Shown piece by piece: positions 37,512 through 46,363 of a stretch of DNA of 48,396 nt. The stretch spans positions 434 to 48,829 of the forward strand of contig MGAN01000021.1 in assembly GCA_001789745.1 (NCBI GenBank). The letters run 5' to 3'. The notes beneath the pieces were generated by a model that had not been told where the DNA came from, did not search any database, and saw only the letters and a list, made by a program, of their open reading frames with translations. How positions within the stretch are numbered: the first letter of the stretch is position 1; each line of letters starts with the position of its first letter. A program made the translations under genes and the position numbers. The DNA is from Candidatus Roizmanbacteria bacterium RIFCSPLOWO2_01_FULL_40_13 (GTDB lineage: Bacteria > Patescibacteriota > Microgenomatia > UBA1406 > GWC2-37-13).

Positions 37512-40358
37512 ATGTATAATCTTTCTAATTTAGAGCCTAAATTTAAAAATTTTCTGCTTGCGGAAAATATTTCTGTCATCAGTATCAGGAATTATCTCTC
37601 TGACGTTAGACATTTCTTTGGCTGGTTGATTGCGAATCAGATCTATGATAACGATAAAAATCTGCGGACCAATTTAGCCTCAATTAAGGAATCTGCTATT
37701 GAAGACTATAAAAATAGCTATCTCAAGGCCAATCTTCCCAAAAAGACGATAAATCGCAGACTATCTGCTCTCAGGAAATTTTTTACGTTTGTCCAAAAAC
37801 AAGGCGCAATCGAAGCTAATCCCGCAACTAAAGTAAACAACGTCTCCTCTCTTCAGGTAAAACCTACAGTTCACAAACCTGCTCCGGCAATCGATAAAAC
37901 TCCCACCCGGAATAAAATGAAAAATAAGCAGAAAGCTGTTAAATTCAATTTTATCTTTCTAAAAATTGCTTTAGCAATTATAATCTTATTTTTTCCTCTT
38001 GCTCTTTTTATTCAACACAAATTTAAAACTGCACAACAGTTTGTTCCTGTTCTCAGTAAACAACCTCCAAACAAACGGTATATCGCTTTTAGCGGAAAAT
38101 TAACAGACGAATTGGGTAATCCAATTATTTCAAAAACAGACGTTAAATTTAACTTATATACAGCGCCAGTTGGAGCAGAATCTGTTTATACGTCATACTG
38201 CATTGGACAAGATGGCGCAATAACTCCGGACGTAAATGGCAACATTCGTGTACTTATTGGATATGACTGTGATAGAAGTCCAATAGACTCAAATATTTTT
38301 ATTGATTACCCGGTAATTTATCTTGGAGTTACGCCCGGATCAGATGTAGAGATGCAACCTAGGCATAAAATTCCGAACGTAGGATATGCACTCAACTCAG
38401 ATACCCTTCAAGGCTTGAATCCAGGGTCAGATTATATGTCAATTCCTTTTATCAACCAAAGCGGAGATCTGCTAATCGGAGCTTTAGAGCCAGGAATACA
38501 TTCAATTTTTGAAAGTGAAAATTTTACTATCTCAAGCGCCGAAACCATAAACGTGCAATCCGCAGGCATCGGCGACGTAGTCTTGCAGGCGTCAGACAGC
38601 GGAGGAATTAAATTTCGCACGGGCGGAATTAGTGATACCTATACCAGATTGCTTATCAATAATGAAGGCAATATTGGAATAGGAACTCTTTTTCCCTCTT
38701 ACGGTTTGGAAGTAAATGACGATATTAAGGTCACAGACGGCAATAGATTGATTGTAGGATCCTCACCGACAGATCCAAGCGGCGAAAACGGAGCCATTTA
38801 CTATAATACCGGTTCAGGAAAATTTCGCTGTTTTCAGAAAAATCAATGGTTTGACTGTTTTGATCAAGCTGAAACTAACTCGATTGGTGGCGCCTACGAA
38901 GGTAACTTGTCCACAGATACAGCCTGGTCTCAACTTGAAACTCAAATCTATCTGCTTACAAATACTGTTGACAATTTAAAAAGCAAAATTGACACTTTAT
39001 CAAAATTCTCTCTGAACGTCCTAACTGCTAACTACCGGCTATTAGCTACCAATCTATCCGTCAGTGAAAAAATTACTTCTCCGATTGTCGAAACAACCCA
39101 AATTAAAACTAATGAAATTATAAATAATCATGGAGATATTAATGTCATTCTGGGGAGTCAGGTCTCGGATGCTAACCTGACTACTCCCGAATCCGACGGC
39201 GATTCTGGCCAAACCGGATTGACAAACAAAAATAAGGGTTCGCTTGCCTCACTCATCATCAAAGGACTTGAAGGAAAAACCGTCGCTATAATTGATGCGG
39301 CCGGCAACGCCTCCTTTAGCGGGCAACTCGCCGCCAACGATCTATTGATTGCAAATAACGCATCTGTATCCGGTAGTCTTTACGCAAATTCTATAGAATC
39401 AGAAAATTTAAACTCGTTAACTCAAGAAGTCTCCAACACCAAGGCCAGAACCGCTGCGGTTGAGGAGAAGATAAGCGGACTTGTCCCTCGAATCCCGACC
39501 GAGTCGGGAGAAGTGGAAAAAACCTCGGCGGTTAGCCAAAGCTTGATAAACGATATTAATGATATTCAATTTCTACTTGCCGATCTCAAGTCCCAACCGC
39601 TCCCCAACCCAAACTATTATCAAAACTTAGATACCAATCAACAATCAACAATTGACAATGTAATCATGGAACAATTAACCGTTACGGACAAATCCAACTT
39701 TTATGACACTGCCGTCTCTAATTCTTCAACCGTAGGCAGTCTACTTTTGCAGGACAACTCTATCCTCTCCCTCGCCTGGGATCTGAAGTTATCCGCACTC
39801 TCCAAGATCAAGCTTTTTGACGATACCGTCATTATCTCCAAAGACGGATCTATCACAGCAAAAGGTAAAGTGCTAGCTGAAGGCGGTCTTGTTACTAATA
39901 AGATAGAAGCCTTAAATGAGAATGAAGCAGTTAACATTGACAGATTAGCCCTTTCTAACTTAATAATCAATGATCGGTTTTTAAGTAATTCCTCCTCTTC
40001 TGCCTTAATCGCGTCATCCGAAAATTTTGAAATTAACGGAATCTTTAGTCCTGCCTTCGAAACCGGAAAAACAATTGCCGGAGATGCGGTTATTCCTTCC
40101 CAAAGCCAAGAGATTATAATATACAATAGTAATGTTACCGATTCCTCTCTCATTTATCTTACCCCAAAAGGCCAAATCACAACTTCACCCGTATCTGTCA
40201 GTAAAAAAGAGCCTTGTGGATCAATCTCCCCCGAGATGAATGAAACAAATAAAACCACCTCGGGGGTGGAAAATCCCGGCTGTAAACCTTATTTCAAAGT
40301 CTCACTTCCCGTCCCGGCAACCCAACCATTAGCTTTTGACTGGTTAATAATCAACTGA
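37512..40358 (+). CDS. Membrane surface protein with N-terminal tyrosine-recombinase DNA-binding domain and tail-fibre-like ectodomain
   Basis: The first 108 residues are a clear core-binding (SAM-like) domain of XerC/D-type recombinases ('FLLAENISVISIRNYLSDVRHFFGWLIANQ', 'YKNSYLKANLPKKTINRRLSALRKFFTFVQKQGAIEANPATKV'). No catalytic domain follows: there is no R...HxxR...Y. Instead come a Lys/Pro linker, a basic stop, and one membrane helix (about residues 146-168, positive side N-terminal), so the DNA-binding part should be cytoplasmic. The 780-residue ectodomain begins with a carboxypeptidase-regulatory-like strand set ('FSGKLTDELGNPIISKTDVKFNLYT'), has a tail-fibre-type motif 'NEGNIGIGTLFPSYGLEVNDDIKV', coiled-coil stretches (about 475-520, 640-665) and repeated beta-helix-like words. 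Repeat-coded patches occur in frame (39142-39180, 39488-39510, 40215-40275). It probably forms a transcript with the TPR gene. Confidence 0.8.
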   Translation: MYNLSNLEPKFKNFLLAENISVISIRNYLSDVRHFFGWLIANQIYDNDKNLRTNLASIKESAIEDYKNSYLKANLPKKTINRRLSALRKFFTFVQKQGAIEANPATKVNNVSSLQVKPTVHKPAPAIDKTPTRNKMKNKQKAVKFNFIFLKIALAIIILFFPLALFIQHKFKTAQQFVPVLSKQPPNKRYIAFSGKLTDELGNPIISKTDVKFNLYTAPVGAESVYTSYCIGQDGAITPDVNGNIRVLIGYDCDRSPIDSNIFIDYPVIYLGVTPGSDVEMQPRHKIPNVGYALNSDTLQGLNPGSDYMSIPFINQSGDLLIGALEPGIHSIFESENFTISSAETINVQSAGIGDVVLQASDSGGIKFRTGGISDTYTRLLINNEGNIGIGTLFPSYGLEVNDDIKVTDGNRLIVGSSPTDPSGENGAIYYNTGSGKFRCFQKNQWFDCFDQAETNSIGGAYEGNLSTDTAWSQLETQIYLLTNTVDNLKSKIDTLSKFSLNVLTANYRLLATNLSVSEKITSPIVETTQIKTNEIINNHGDINVILGSQVSDANLTTPESDGDSGQTGLTNKNKGSLASLIIKGLEGKTVAIIDAAGNASFSGQLAANDLLIANNASVSGSLYANSIESENLNSLTQEVSNTKARTAAVEEKISGLVPRIPTESGEVEKTSAVSQSLINDINDIQFLLADLKSQPLPNPNYYQNLDTNQQSTIDNVIMEQLTVTDKSNFYDTAVSNSSTVGSLLLQDNSILSLAWDLKLSALSKIKLFDDTVIISKDGSITAKGKVLAEGGLVTNKIEALNENEAVNIDRLALSNLIINDRFLSNSSSSALIASSENFEINGIFSPAFETGKTIAGDAVIPSQSQEIIIYNSNVTDSSLIYLTPKGQITTSPVSVSKKEPCGSISPEMNETNKTTSGVENPGCKPYFKVSLPVPATQPLAFDWLIIN

Positions 40359-40378
40359 CTCGCCGAATTTGGCGAGTC
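40357..40378. terminator. Hairpin after the fusion gene
   Basis: GACTCGCC/GGCGAGTC stem with a 6-base loop overlapping the stop codon; no T-run follows, so its terminator role is uncertain. Confidence 0.4.
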
Positions 40379-40428
40379 ATCCTGAGCAGACATTTACTTT
40401 TAAGTCTGTGTAGGATCCCATTCAATCC

Positions 40429-41373
40429 ATGACTAGCATAAATTCTATCTATCATTCACTACAACCATTTTTCAAATTTTTTCCGGGTTTTCTTGCAATA
40501 ATGGTCCTTTTTGCGCTAATCATTAAAGGTAGTTTTCGAAAAAGAAATATACTCAAGAGAAAGCCCTATCTTTATTCTCTACCGATAATTTTCGCTTTCC
40601 TGCTTGCCATAAGCTTTTTCCTTTTGGCTCGGGCAGTGCAGGCAGAATTTTACTTCACCAAATCCTTGTCTACCCGGATCGCCAAAGAAATCTATAGTTA
40701 TCAAAAAAAAGCTGTCTTGATTAATCCCTATAATTCTGCCTATCGCAGAGCCTTTTCCCAAACCAATCTGCTCATCGCCGGCGGCATAGTTCGACAATCG
40801 GACGATCAGCAAAACACTCTAACCCCCGGGGTTGAAGAACGCGGCGGGTTCGCCCCTCGAAGCTCGGAGAACGAAGCGGGGAAAACCTCGGGGGTTGAAT
40901 TGTCAGATACCGATCGCCAGACTATAATCCAAGCTATCCGCGCGTCAATCGATGAAGCCAAAGCCGCAGTCAAATTAGACGATCATGATAGTAAAAACTG
41001 GGAAAATCTGGCGCTTGTTTACCGCAACCTGATTAATCTGGTTGAAGACGCAGATCTTTGGGCAATTTCTTCCTACCAGAGAGCCATAATCCTGGATCCT
41101 AACAATCCCGAACTTCGCTTGGGACTGGGGGGCGTTTATTACTCCATATCCGAATACAAAGAAGCAATTAAAGCTTTCGAAGAAGCCATAAAACTTAAAC
41201 CCGGCTGGCCCAACGCCTACTATAATCTGGCTTGGACCCACTATAAAATCGGCAATCAATCCCAGGCTATCTCTGGTATGGAAAAAGTAATAACCCTGCT
41301 AAAATCGCAAAATAAAGGCAGTGAATTAAAACAAGCCGAAAAAGATTTGAGTGAATTTAAATCTTCACCTTAA
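40429..41373 (+). CDS. Membrane-anchored TPR protein
   Basis: The 314-residue protein has two N-terminal membrane helices ('FLAIMVLFALIIKG' at about 18-33 and 'SLPIIFAFLLAISFFLLARAV' at about 48-69), then tetratricopeptide repeats ('SKNWENLALVYRNLI', 'DLWAISSYQRAIILDPNNPELRLGLGGVYYSISEYKEAIKAFEEAIKLKPGWPNAYYNLAWTHYKIGNQSQAISGMEKVI'). It resembles the C-terminal part of O-antigen-ligase-like TPR proteins found in related genomes and likely scaffolds a membrane complex. An in-frame repeat insert (PGVEERGGFAPRSSENEAGKTSGVE, 40820-40905) is bounded by CCCCGGGGTTGAA/CTCGGGGGTTGAA words. It lies 70 bp after the fusion gene. Confidence 0.75.
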   Translation: MTSINSIYHSLQPFFKFFPGFLAIMVLFALIIKGSFRKRNILKRKPYLYSLPIIFAFLLAISFFLLARAVQAEFYFTKSLSTRIAKEIYSYQKKAVLINPYNSAYRRAFSQTNLLIAGGIVRQSDDQQNTLTPGVEERGGFAPRSSENEAGKTSGVELSDTDRQTIIQAIRASIDEAKAAVKLDDHDSKNWENLALVYRNLINLVEDADLWAISSYQRAIILDPNNPELRLGLGGVYYSISEYKEAIKAFEEAIKLKPGWPNAYYNLAWTHYKIGNQSQAISGMEKVITLLKSQNKGSELKQAEKDLSEFKSSP

Positions 41374-41441
41374 AAAAGTCGTTCTGGCTTGTCCAGAATC
41401 GTTGTTTAGAATTTCATTTTGAAATTCGGATTTATTATTTT
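41374..41441. other. Short repeat CATTCTGG-type word after the TPR gene
   Basis: GTTCTGGCTTGTCCAGAATCG (41383-41403) matches the sequence translated in frame within the CoA fusion gene at 9008-9030. Confidence 0.5.
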
Positions 41442-41581
41442 CAGGACTTACACAGTCATTCTGGGGAGCGATGAGTTTTGGAGCGACTCCAGAATCTAAC
41501 TACGATTCTGGACGCGCTCGTACCTCGCTTGTCAGAATGACGTTGTAACAATCTAAATGATTATAAAGTGCGTAAGTCCTG
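41442..41581. mobile_element. Family C MITE, copy 3
   Basis: 140-bp element with ends CAGGACTTACACAG and GTGCGTAAGTCCTG, flanked by ATTTT on both sides (5-bp target duplication). Same orientation as copy 2. Confidence 0.85.
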
Positions 41582-41615
41582 ATTTTGTAATTGTATAGAA
41601 ATTAGGAATTAGGCT

Positions 41616-42641
41616 TTATCTTAAGGTATACCCTCTTCTTCTTACGGTTTGGATGTAGTCTCCCGAGACTCCGTTAGCTTCAAGCTTCTCCCGCAGCCTT
41701 TGGATGAATTTGGCCACCGCCCACAAGCTAAACTCCGCATCATTCTTATAGATGATTTGTCCTATTTCATCAAATTCAACTACCCTGTCCTTATTCTCAA
41801 TCATCAGACACAAAGCTCTTTTCTCCTGCCAATTCAGATTGCGTAGGGGCTCTGAACAATAATAAGGATTTTTACCTTTTAAGCTAAAACCGGCGGCGCC
41901 TACTCTGGACCGGCCTAATTTCTGCAAAAAAGTGCTCGAAACTTCGCTCAACTCGCTCGTCTGTTTTTTGCTGATCGTCCTGCTGGTTGGGATGAATTTT
42001 GACCTTGGCTCAAATTTGCGCAAAATCTCCCCGATTGACGATTCCCCAACCAGCCAGTCGATCAAAAACTCTTTTTCCTTGAAAGTTCCGCCCATCCTGA
42101 CAATCAGATTGTCATGCAATAGGCTTGAAATGACACCTTCTGCTATAGTGTGTATATTTTGATCAAAACGTAAAAATAGCTGAATATCAGCAGAAGTATT
42201 TTTAACGACATTGTAGCTGACGGATGCTCCGAAATTAGAAGGGTGAATTATTATGGCTTGAATTGAAGATGTTATTGTTAAAATCCGTTCAATTTCTTTT
42301 AAAACATCTTTTTCCGCTCTTTCCCATTGAATTTTAAGATTATCGATCTCCGGCTCTCTTATTTTATCTCCCGTTAGATATTTAACAATAAGTTCAATCA
42401 ACTCGCGGTCATTACTGACTGGATATCTGTCGATTTTGGCTGATTTGACTCTTGTCCAGAACTTGTCTATTTTCCCAACCTCTATTTCAGGGAAGACAAT
42501 AATTTCCGAGCTTTTCTTCAGATACTTCGGCGGTAGAACCAAAAAACTATTCCTCTCATAAAATCCTGTCGCAATATTTCTGGCTATAAAAATCAATCTT
42601 TGAGCCTCTGTCTCCACCGACCACTCCCATCTGGTTTTCAT
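41616..42641 (-). CDS. OmpR/PhoB-type winged-helix DNA-binding protein
   Basis: The last 75 residues are a winged helix of the Trans_reg_C type ('NLNWQEKRALCLMIENKDRVVEFDEIGQIIYKNDAEFSLWAVAKFIQRLREKLEANGVSGDYIQTVRRRGYTLR', with the conserved R-RGY wing). The N-terminal 260 residues are not a receiver domain and are not recognised; they are soluble, with 'FYERNSFLVLPPKYL' and 'IHTIAEGVISSLL'. I take the ATG at 42641, because the 23 residues of a longer frame are coded by a palindromic repeat (42655-42705). It is divergent from the ATPase gene at 42813 and may regulate it. A TATAAT at 42738-42733 would serve the longer transcript. Confidence 0.72.
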   Translation of the reverse strand: MKTRWEWSVETEAQRLIFIARNIATGFYERNSFLVLPPKYLKKSSEIIVFPEIEVGKIDKFWTRVKSAKIDRYPVSNDRELIELIVKYLTGDKIREPEIDNLKIQWERAEKDVLKEIERILTITSSIQAIIIHPSNFGASVSYNVVKNTSADIQLFLRFDQNIHTIAEGVISSLLHDNLIVRMGGTFKEKEFLIDWLVGESSIGEILRKFEPRSKFIPTSRTISKKQTSELSEVSSTFLQKLGRSRVGAAGFSLKGKNPYYCSEPLRNLNWQEKRALCLMIENKDRVVEFDEIGQIIYKNDAEFSLWAVAKFIQRLREKLEANGVSGDYIQTVRRRGYTLR

Positions 42642-42760
42642 ATTTTTATCAACGTCATTCTGGTAAGTCCCGCCGATGGCGGGGCGCATCCGGAATCGTT
42701 GTTTATTCATTTTTAATTTTCTTATTATACCCTATAATATCTTGGGTCTCCGTTCATCTT

Positions 42761-42803
42761 TCGTCAAGTTCCGTCAAGATAATTTTACTTATGCCGATAA
42801 AAT
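42761..42803 (+). promoter_or_regulatory. Candidate activator site and -10 box of the ATPase gene
   Basis: Tandem direct repeats TCGTCAAGTT and CCGTCAAGAT (42761-42780, 10-bp period) occupy the place of a -35 box, 17 bases before TAAAAT (42798-42803); the ATG is 9 bases further. Direct repeats on one helix face are the usual target of OmpR/PhoB-type winged helices. Confidence 0.5.
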
Positions 42804-42812
42804 AAAGGCTGT

Positions 42813-43907
42813 ATGGCCAATACCCTAGAACTTTTAGCTGAATCCAGACCCGATTTGGCTGTTGATCGTCGACCCCACCTCGACAGAATCTCTTACGCTC
42901 CGGAAATGTTTGTAGAAACGGGCATACTTCGTCGAGATATTAATCTCGTAACTGGTCTAATAAACAGGTACATGTCTAGGGATGACAAAAATCGCAGAAG
43001 CATTCATCTTAGCGGTGAAGCAGGAAGCGGTAAAACTTGGCTGATGTATCGTCTTAAGGAAATACTTGGTCTACAAAAGCTAGACGTCACGTACATAGAC
43101 TGCCTGGAAGATCCTCAATTTATAGATTATCCTACTGACTTACCCGAAGGCTCAGTCTTATTACTTGACAATATTTATCAACTAGAATGGGAAGACTTAG
43201 AAAAATTGGAGGCGGAGTTTATCACCCCTCTAATGACACAAGACAAAGTAGCATTTATTTTTTCAGGCAGAGGACGCCTTTTTCCTTGGGCAAATCCTCA
43301 ACTAAGAATATTTGCCGAACCCATAGAGCTTGGTAATTTCGATCGGTCGCAAACCTTTTTTCAATTAAAAAGCCAGGCTCCGGGATCCGAATCACGGGCA
43401 GAGGAAATTCATCAGCTAAGCGGAGGATATCCCTTGGCAAATTATGCCTTGACTAAACTTGAACCTGATCAGGCTTTGGATTATGCTTTAGGCGAGATGC
43501 TAAAATTTATTCCTTCTTCGCATAATCGCTCAGTAAGAAACGCAATTCAAGCTTTGTCGGTACTTGATGGATTTAATGAAGTAGATATTCCTCCGATATT
43601 AGAATCATATCTGGGCCAAGATATGCCCGCCCAATCCCAAAGAGCTGTCAGAGATTTATTGTTAAGTTATTCTCTCGCCGGATATGATACTGAAAAAGGC
43701 AGATATAGAATTCCGCCTGCTGTTAGGATCTTGGCTGAAAATTTTTTGAGAGTAATAAATCCGGAGCTCTGGAGGAATCTGCATCAGACGGCTCAAGAAC
43801 ATTTTGAAGAACTGGCAGAAAATTTCGAAGGAATACCTGCAACTTTGCTACATTTCAGTCAAAGAACCGAGTATCATCAACAACAACTCTCCCTAGATAA
43901 ATCATAA
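42813..43907 (+). CDS. STAND/AAA-like P-loop ATPase
   Basis: The 364-residue protein has a Walker A in 'IHLSGEAGSGKTWLMYRL' (about residues 66-83), a Walker B-like 'GSVLLLDNIYQL' (about 113-124), a sensor-like 'KVAFIFSGRGRL' and a following 'LSGGYPLANYAL', typical of the STAND/MNS-type signalling ATPases, then a winged-helix-like C-terminal region ('NAIQALSVLDGFNEVDIPPIL...LLLSYSLAGYDTEKGRYRIPPAVRILAENFL'). No enzymatic effector or repeat sensor domain is attached. Its divergence from a winged-helix regulator suggests a signalling pair. Confidence 0.72.
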   Translation: MANTLELLAESRPDLAVDRRPHLDRISYAPEMFVETGILRRDINLVTGLINRYMSRDDKNRRSIHLSGEAGSGKTWLMYRLKEILGLQKLDVTYIDCLEDPQFIDYPTDLPEGSVLLLDNIYQLEWEDLEKLEAEFITPLMTQDKVAFIFSGRGRLFPWANPQLRIFAEPIELGNFDRSQTFFQLKSQAPGSESRAEEIHQLSGGYPLANYALTKLEPDQALDYALGEMLKFIPSSHNRSVRNAIQALSVLDGFNEVDIPPILESYLGQDMPAQSQRAVRDLLLSYSLAGYDTEKGRYRIPPAVRILAENFLRVINPELWRNLHQTAQEHFEELAENFEGIPATLLHFSQRTEYHQQQLSLDKS

Positions 43908-43922
43908 CTTTGTCAAATACTG

Positions 43923-46277
43923 TCAACCTTTGCTCAATTTAGATTTGTTTCGTATGTTTTTCCGTGTGAAATACCAAATCATCAGCAATCCCGCCGCCCC
44001 AATTTCCAGTAAAAGTAAAAACGTCTTTAATCTGCCTGGTTTATATTCGGCTAAAATTTCATAACTCCCATTCTTCCCGAGCGGAATCCCGATATAAAAA
44101 GGAAAAACCGGGATAGTCTTAACTTTTTTTCCGTTTACCTTCACCTGCCAGTTGGGGTGGAAACTCTGTTTTAGTACCACTATGCAGTTACTGCAGTCTT
44201 TCTCGGCTTTGACATGTGCCCGATAACCGTTTACCAGCATTTCCTGCAGTACAATCGCGGTTGGTGTAGCTTGATTGGATATAACCGAGATGCCGCCGGC
44301 AAAAGGATTGGCCTGCCAGATATTCCTTTCCAACCCGTCGTTGAGATTAATCCAGTTATTTTTATCAGTCATCTCTATATACCAACGCTTTCCGTCAGGA
44401 GAATCAGTGCCGATGTCAATCATCGGGTACTCTCCCCGCTTGAATAAATCACTCTCAAACCAAAGCCGTGTCATATTCAGTAGGTTAATCTTGTCAGATT
44501 TTACTGCTATACTGCTTTGACCGGTCGTAAACCAACCATCAGATTCGATCCGGTAAAGATTGTACTTGCCTTCTTTGACTATTAATTTGGCAAATTCAGG
44601 AGGTTTGATATCATCAGGCAGTATGCTGTAGCCGACGTTGTATAGATGGTAAAAATTGACATCCTGCTCGTTAAAAAACTGTTCCGGATCGGAGTTGGGA
44701 GACCAGCTTTGCGGCAGGAATCCGATCGTTGGATATCCGTCTTGAGACGACGCCATATATAAGGGAGTCTCCCCGACCGTGAATTGTTTTCCCCAATTTC
44801 CCGGCCTGCCTACATATATCCGTGCCGGCGGAAGTGAAGTCAGCTTCGCCTTTATCGCTTCATAATGGGGCAAATCCTTAAGATAAGCCTTATTTGACCT
44901 TTCGATCCAAACTGCATTGTCCTTGGAGTACTTAATTAACGGCTGCTCCAGATAATAAATTACAAATAACGCGATCACCGACAACAATATAAAAACATTT
45001 GAGTTTGCCCTACTGTCATGCTGAACTGATTTCAGTATCTGATTTTTAGATAACAGATCCTGAAATAAATTCAGGATGACAACAATTGATTTGTGTGCAA
45101 ACCATGCTCCTAAAAGTATTCCGGCGAATTGGACCATTACTATTATCCTATGCTGATGAAACTCCGAAAATCCCGGAATAATATCAATCGGTCCTCCCAA
45201 AGTCGTCCTGCCGGCAAAAAGAATAAAGTAAAAGATAAATAAGCAACTCAAATAAAAAAAAAGTTTTCTCTCCCTCCCGTTGGCCTCGTTTGACCCGTCA
45301 GCCTCGTCTCTCCCGTATCCGCCCAATCCCGCGAACAACCCGAAAATCACGGCCAAACTAATCACCGGAAATCTGCCGAAATCAAACAAGTCTCCATTCA
45401 AAAACCAAACTATAATTTGCCTCAATCCCCAGCTGTCGAATTTCCAGATCGGATCCCAGACCGAAAAATTACGATATTCACCTTGAAAGAAGAATGGAAC
45501 TATAAAGTAAGACAAGGAAAATAATGTTAAACCAATAAATAATAAAATCCTGAATACTAAATCCGGCGCACGAAACCACGTCAAACGGGCCTGTCGTAAG
45601 TTATATAACAGTCCGACAAAGAAATAAAGCGCGTATCCCAATAGTAATAAAAGAAAAATACCAATATGACTCTGCGCCAGCAAAAAATTAAATAAGATTG
45701 CTTTACCTAGGTTTTTCTTATTTTCTAGGTAGTCAATCGCGTAAGCAAAAGCCACCGGCAAAAAAAAAACAGCCATCAGCTGTGCCGAAAGCCCCCACCC
45801 CCTCCACAAAAAACTGGATATGTCAATTCCGTATAATCCGTCGGTAATAACCGCTTGACTAAACAAGGCAACAAGGTAACTGGTTAACCGGTTGACTCCA
45901 AGTATTTTTGCACCGAAGAAAAACATCAATGGGAGAAATATCAACGTCAAAGTCCTGATTACGACAAAAGCCTTATACATCCCAATCGGACTAATTAGAC
46001 CAATCAGGCTTATCACCGCCTGCGGCAAGTGCGAGTAATAGCTTGTCAGGGCAAACCCTTCTGCCCACCGCTCATTCCAGCTGTCAAGAAGATAAAATGG
46101 AGATAATCTTCCGGCGAAAATCTCTTTCCAGATATTTTTTGCTTCATCAACCAAAGCATACTGAAAGATATTATCATTCGGATCAATCAGGACAGTGAAC
46201 TCTGACCGGAAGTGATAAAAATTAAAACCTACCAGCAATAATAAACCAATAACAGTTAACGCCTTCTTAGTCCTCAT
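43923..46277 (-). CDS. Large polytopic membrane protein, PTPS-related / GT-C-like
   Basis: From the ATG at 46277 the protein has 784 residues, about a dozen membrane helices in the first 500 residues ('TVIGLLLLVGFNFYHF', 'AFVVIRTLTLIFLPLMFFFGAKIL', 'AQLMAVFFLPVAFAYAIDYL'), and an extracytoplasmic domain of about 270 residues before a last helix ('FLLLLEIGAAGLLMIWYF'). An Asp-rich first loop ('FTVLIDPNDNIFQY') and the overall layout resemble the 6-pyruvoyl-tetrahydropterin-synthase-related membrane family and YfhO-like GT-C proteins, which act in surface polysaccharide or lipid glycosylation. Repeat-coded residues (ILNLFQDLLSKNQILKSVQHD, 45013-45085) are inserted in a loop. It lies 87 bases after the GT-C/NPCBM gene on the same strand. 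Confidence 0.75.
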   Translation of the reverse strand: MRTKKALTVIGLLLLVGFNFYHFRSEFTVLIDPNDNIFQYALVDEAKNIWKEIFAGRLSPFYLLDSWNERWAEGFALTSYYSHLPQAVISLIGLISPIGMYKAFVVIRTLTLIFLPLMFFFGAKILGVNRLTSYLVALFSQAVITDGLYGIDISSFLWRGWGLSAQLMAVFFLPVAFAYAIDYLENKKNLGKAILFNFLLAQSHIGIFLLLLLGYALYFFVGLLYNLRQARLTWFRAPDLVFRILLFIGLTLFSLSYFIVPFFFQGEYRNFSVWDPIWKFDSWGLRQIIVWFLNGDLFDFGRFPVISLAVIFGLFAGLGGYGRDEADGSNEANGRERKLFFYLSCLFIFYFILFAGRTTLGGPIDIIPGFSEFHQHRIIVMVQFAGILLGAWFAHKSIVVILNLFQDLLSKNQILKSVQHDSRANSNVFILLSVIALFVIYYLEQPLIKYSKDNAVWIERSNKAYLKDLPHYEAIKAKLTSLPPARIYVGRPGNWGKQFTVGETPLYMASSQDGYPTIGFLPQSWSPNSDPEQFFNEQDVNFYHLYNVGYSILPDDIKPPEFAKLIVKEGKYNLYRIESDGWFTTGQSSIAVKSDKINLLNMTRLWFESDLFKRGEYPMIDIGTDSPDGKRWYIEMTDKNNWINLNDGLERNIWQANPFAGGISVISNQATPTAIVLQEMLVNGYRAHVKAEKDCSNCIVVLKQSFHPNWQVKVNGKKVKTIPVFPFYIGIPLGKNGSYEILAEYKPGRLKTFLLLLEIGAAGLLMIWYFTRKNIRNKSKLSKG

Positions 46278-46363
46278 TGTAAAATTTAACCATCTTTTAT
46301 TATTCTTAACAAGTTTTGAGCCTAATCCACCCGCAGGGTGGACAGGCACGGATTTTGCAAATT

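Noticed and set aside
37512-38000. An integrase gene of an integrated element
   Set aside because: Only the core-binding domain is present; no catalytic domain, no excisionase, no tRNA attachment site and no phage genes around it.
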